Source: [Eubacterium] saphenum (GTDB lineage: Bacteria; Bacillota; Clostridia; Oscillospirales; Ruminococcaceae). From it: 18,267 nucleotides of DNA. The notes under the pieces were generated by a model. The model had not been told where the DNA came from. It worked only from the letters and a program-made list of their open reading frames with translations, and did no database searches. Positions 16,418 to 18,267 of the stretch are shown in pieces. The position numbers were made by a program, and so were the translations under genes. The stretch lies in the NCBI GenBank assembly GCA_004555855.1, contig SFJQ01000022.1, positions 1 to 18,267 on the forward strand, in the 5' to 3' direction. Position 1 is the first letter of the stretch, and each line of letters opens with the position of its first letter.

Positions 16418-16441
16418 AAATTTTGCAGGAATGCGAAATTT
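16418..16441 (+). promoter_or_regulatory. 5'-leader stem-loop with GGAA tetraloop
   Basis: A 10-bp stem (16418-16427 with 16432-16441, one G-U pair) capped by GGAA, a GNRA-type tetraloop. It sits within a few bases of the predicted transcript start. No T-run follows, so it is not a terminator. A role in mRNA stability or regulation is inferred from position only. Confidence 0.5.
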
Positions 16442-16488
16442 AGGGTTACAAAAAGTATGAAATTCCAAATTAATAGGAGGATTTTTTT

Positions 16489-17139
16489 ATGAACAACGCA
16501 GAGCTTTCCGAAAAGATTAAGGTTTATCTCAAACCCGCTGCTGCAAAAGCAAAAAAATTCGAGGACACTGTTGCAGTTTCCATCTCTTTGATTTCCGAAA
16601 CAAATGAAGATTTGTACGTTGCTGTAAGAGAAGGAAAAATTCTCGTTGCTCCTTATCCCTATAACGATAACGGCTGCGCTATTGAGGCTGCTCCCGAGGT
16701 TATCGACAAGGTATTTAGCGGTGCGCTTTCCTTCGCAGACGCTCTTGATAAGGGCTTTGTAAAGGTTAAGTCGGGCGATGTTGCCAAGTTCAAGGCACTT
16801 GAAGTTCTCGTTCCCGCTAAAAAGGCTGCTGCAAAGGCTCCCGCAAAGAAGGCTGCTCCCGCAAAGGCTGCTAAGCCCGCTGCAAAGCCTGCCGCTCCTG
16901 CTGCAAAGGCTGAGGTAAAGGCTCCTGCCGCTAAGCCCGCTGCTCCTGCTGCAAAGGCTGAGGTTAAGGCTCCTGCCGCAAAGCCCGCTGCTCCTGCTGC
17001 AAAGCCCGCTGCTCCTGCTGCAAAGGCTGAGGTGAAGGCTCCTGCCGCTAAGCCCGCTGCTCCTGCTGCAAAGGCTGAGGTTAAGGCTGCTCCCAAGGCA
17101 CCCGCAAAGCCTGCTGCAAAGGCAACCAAGAAAAAGTAA
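16489..17139 (+). CDS. SCP2-like domain protein with Ala/Pro/Lys-rich histone H1-like repeat tail
   Basis: I do not recognise this as a named gene. Residues 1-108 form a compact, ordinary-composition domain. The pattern DLYVAVREGKILVAP, EAAPEVIDKVFSGALSFADAL, GFVKVKSGDVAKFKALEVL resembles the end of SCP2 sterol-carrier-type domains (a tentative match by eye). Residues 109-216 are low-complexity Ala, Pro and Lys. They include four copies of a 16-residue unit (starting KPAAPAAKAEVK) at 133-148, 149-164, 172-187 and 188-203, a 7-residue partial unit at 165-171, and a Lys-rich end (KATKKK). Such tails occur in bacterial H1-like and HU-tail DNA-binding proteins. No signal peptide. AGGAGG is 8 bases before ATG, and with the strong promoter and a heavy GCT/AAG codon bias this suggests high expression. 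A nucleoid-associated or polyanion-binding role is inference. Confidence 0.85.
   Translation: MNNAELSEKIKVYLKPAAAKAKKFEDTVAVSISLISETNEDLYVAVREGKILVAPYPYNDNGCAIEAAPEVIDKVFSGALSFADALDKGFVKVKSGDVAKFKALEVLVPAKKAAAKAPAKKAAPAKAAKPAAKPAAPAAKAEVKAPAAKPAAPAAKAEVKAPAAKPAAPAAKPAAPAAKAEVKAPAAKPAAPAAKAEVKAAPKAPAKPAAKATKKK
16885..17085 (+). repeat. In-frame 48-bp tandem repeat encoding the K/A/P-rich tail
   Basis: Four near-identical 48-base units and one 21-base partial unit between the second and third, all in frame. Units differ mainly at third codon positions (GCT/GCC/GCA, GTA/GTT/GTG), so they are old or corrected copies rather than a fresh duplication. The region could vary in copy number by slippage. 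Confidence 0.85.
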
Positions 17140-17161
17140 TCAGACTCCGAAAAACATCTCT

Positions 17162-17187
17162 ACCCGCCGAGCAGTCGGCGGGTTAGT
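17162..17187 (+). terminator. Rho-independent terminator of the SCP2-like/H1-like gene
   Basis: A 9-bp GC-rich perfect stem (17162-17170 with 17175-17183), GCAG loop, then TAGTTTT. It lies 22 bases after the stop. The interrupted T-run may allow some read-through into the next gene. Confidence 0.75.
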
Positions 17188-17211
17188 TTTAGTGAAAAGC
17201 GCGAATTTTAT

Positions 17212-18204
17212 ATGAAAAACAGACTTTTTGTCACAGCTTTGGCTGCTGCGATTTTGCTTTGCGGGTGCAGTTCGGCAGCGTCGGAAACGACTCCCGTTTA
17301 CGGCTCGCAATCCCTGATTTCATCACCCGCCGAAAGCTCCTCAAAAACCGTTTCCGAGTCAACCGAAAGCTCCTCGTCGCAAAGCAGCTCGTCGGTTTTT
17401 TCAAGCAGCTCGTCAACCGCTTCTGTCGAGTATTCATCGTCAACGCCCGATTACAGCCAAATCCCTTTCATAAACGCAAGTCTGACCGATGAGGAAAGGC
17501 GTTTCACGGAGCAGTCGCTGTTCATCGGCGACAGCATTTGTCTGGGACTTGCGGTATTTGACGTGCTGAAAGCGGAGAACGTTCTCGGAATGGGAAACAC
17601 CGGCGCGCGAAATATCTTTAAAACATCGTTTTACCGCAAGGGAAAGGACTTGGATTTTCTGTCGGTTATCCGAGAGGAAAAGCCAAAGCACGTTATATTC
17701 TGGATGGGAATGAACGATGTGAATATGACCGGCAGCGCGGAGTACTGCGAGAATTACCGGAAAATCATCGAGAAGGTGCTGGAGCTGCCCGAAACGGACG
17801 TTTTCGTGCTGAGCATTTCCCCGATTTGCTCGGACTTCACGCCAAATTCGCGGATTGTCGAATTTAACAGCGCGCTTTCCGATTACATAACCGCAAGCTT
17901 CCCCGAGCGCGTTCGGTTCGTCAATATTCACGACGCGCTGCAAAACGAAAACGGCGAGCTTCAATGGTACTTTTCATCGGGCGACGGCGTTCACCTCAAC
18001 GACATCGCGTATTACACAATGCTCCACGCGTTTTTCGGGCAGGTTGATATAACGCAGGAAAATGAGCCGGTTCAGCCGAGTTCATCGTCTTCATCAACCG
18101 AATCGAGTTCATCGAGCGAAGAAAATTCTTCAAGTCAATCAAGTGAAACAACCGCCACAGAATCAACATCTGCGGCGGTTTTGTTTATGAATATTTCGTG
18201 CTGA
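17212..18204 (+). CDS. Ser-rich SGNH/GDSL-family hydrolase lipoprotein
   Basis: 330 residues. The N-terminus is a lipoprotein signal (hydrophobic 5-16, lipobox LCGC with Cys19), so the protein should be tethered to the outer face of the membrane. A Ser/Thr-rich linker (about 20-80) leads to an SGNH domain (about 100-278). Its catalytic blocks are GDS (Ser108 in FIGDSI), a Gly/Asn block GMGNTG (about 126-131), GMNDVN (Asn168) and DGVHLND (Asp258, His261). Relatives are esterases or acyl/acetyl hydrolases acting on cell-wall or polysaccharide O-acyl groups; the substrate here is unknown. A second Ser-rich stretch follows (about 290-320), then an odd hydrophobic end (AAVLFMNISC) encoded by a terminator-like hairpin. 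No ribosome binding site is evident before the ATG, and the gene starts only about 25 bases after the previous terminator, so expression is probably low or by read-through. Confidence 0.88.
   Translation: MKNRLFVTALAAAILLCGCSSAASETTPVYGSQSLISSPAESSSKTVSESTESSSSQSSSSVFSSSSSTASVEYSSSTPDYSQIPFINASLTDEERRFTEQSLFIGDSICLGLAVFDVLKAENVLGMGNTGARNIFKTSFYRKGKDLDFLSVIREEKPKHVIFWMGMNDVNMTGSAEYCENYRKIIEKVLELPETDVFVLSISPICSDFTPNSRIVEFNSALSDYITASFPERVRFVNIHDALQNENGELQWYFSSGDGVHLNDIAYYTMLHAFFGQVDITQENEPVQPSSSSSSTESSSSSEENSSSQSSETTATESTSAAVLFMNISC
18150..18186 (+). terminator. Terminator-like hairpin inside the 3' end of the SGNH gene
   Basis: 18150-18159 pairs with 18171-18180 (9 of 10 pairs; 11-base loop), followed by TTGTTT. 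It precedes the stop codon (18202-18204), so the last codons of the open frame overlap it. The remaining 63 bases to the window end show no gene. Confidence 0.6.
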
Positions 18205-18267
18205 AAAGTCGGTTTTGGGCGAAAACGGGCATTATCATAGTTTTCTTCACGCACAACCCGCGGCTTT

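Noticed and set aside
16659..17129. 156-codon Ala/Gly-rich frame opposite the K/A/P repeat tail
   Set aside because: A product of the repeats read backwards (GCN and AAG codons give Ala/Gly/Leu/Phe); no start signals.
1..18267. CRISPR arrays, tRNA/rRNA genes, insertion sequences, prophage genes
   Set aside because: No regularly spaced repeats, cloverleaf or rRNA motifs, transposase or phage structural genes seen; the integrase alone does not establish a mobile element.

Overview
The window looks like a piece of a Gram-positive Firmicutes chromosome, most likely a motile member of the Clostridia (Oscillospiraceae/Ruminococcaceae-like). The signs are AGGAGG-type ribosome binding sites, TTGAAA/TATAAT-type promoters, a dgt-dnaG-rpoD operon, a DUF1540 protein, a zinc-type L31 protein and a PgcA-type phosphoglucomutase. 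The genus is my inference; no rRNA or tRNA gene is present to fix it. Everything was read by eye from the sequence, with no database search.

Left edge (1-about 2190): the C-terminal part of a tyrosine recombinase (+) and, converging on it, the helicase part of RecG (-). The RecG N-terminal wedge domain is missing: the reading frame runs into DNA that belongs to a DUF1540 gene on the other strand. Both genes use many ATA (Ile) and TTA (Leu) codons, unlike everything to the right. A genome rearrangement, a mobile-element scar or an assembly join therefore probably lies near 2190-2225.

2226-5921: a small Cys-rich DUF1540 protein (+) with a strong terminator, a gene-free stretch full of short inverted repeats, and a complete carB (-) for carbamoyl-phosphate synthesis. 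5922-8290: a promoter-rich gap, then a chemoreceptor gene (+) with sigma-A-like and sigma-D/28-like promoter candidates and a terminator.

8294-13291: a leftward operon dgt-dnaG-rpoD-rpoD' joining dNTP hydrolysis, primase and the major sigma factor. It carries two different RpoD-type sigma genes in tandem, each with its own divergences. 13431-16181: leftward genes for a YigZ/IMPACT protein (TTG start), ribosomal protein L31 and phosphoglucomutase; the last two have near-consensus promoters of their own.

16380-18204: rightward, a very well equipped gene for a small SCP2-like domain with a long Ala/Pro/Lys histone-H1-like repeat tail. It is followed by a Ser-rich SGNH-hydrolase lipoprotein whose 3' end runs through a terminator-like hairpin. 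The window is mostly housekeeping DNA. The most unusual items are the SCP2-like/H1-like fusion, the tandem rpoD pair and the junction at the truncated recG. I see no CRISPR array, insertion sequence or RNA gene.
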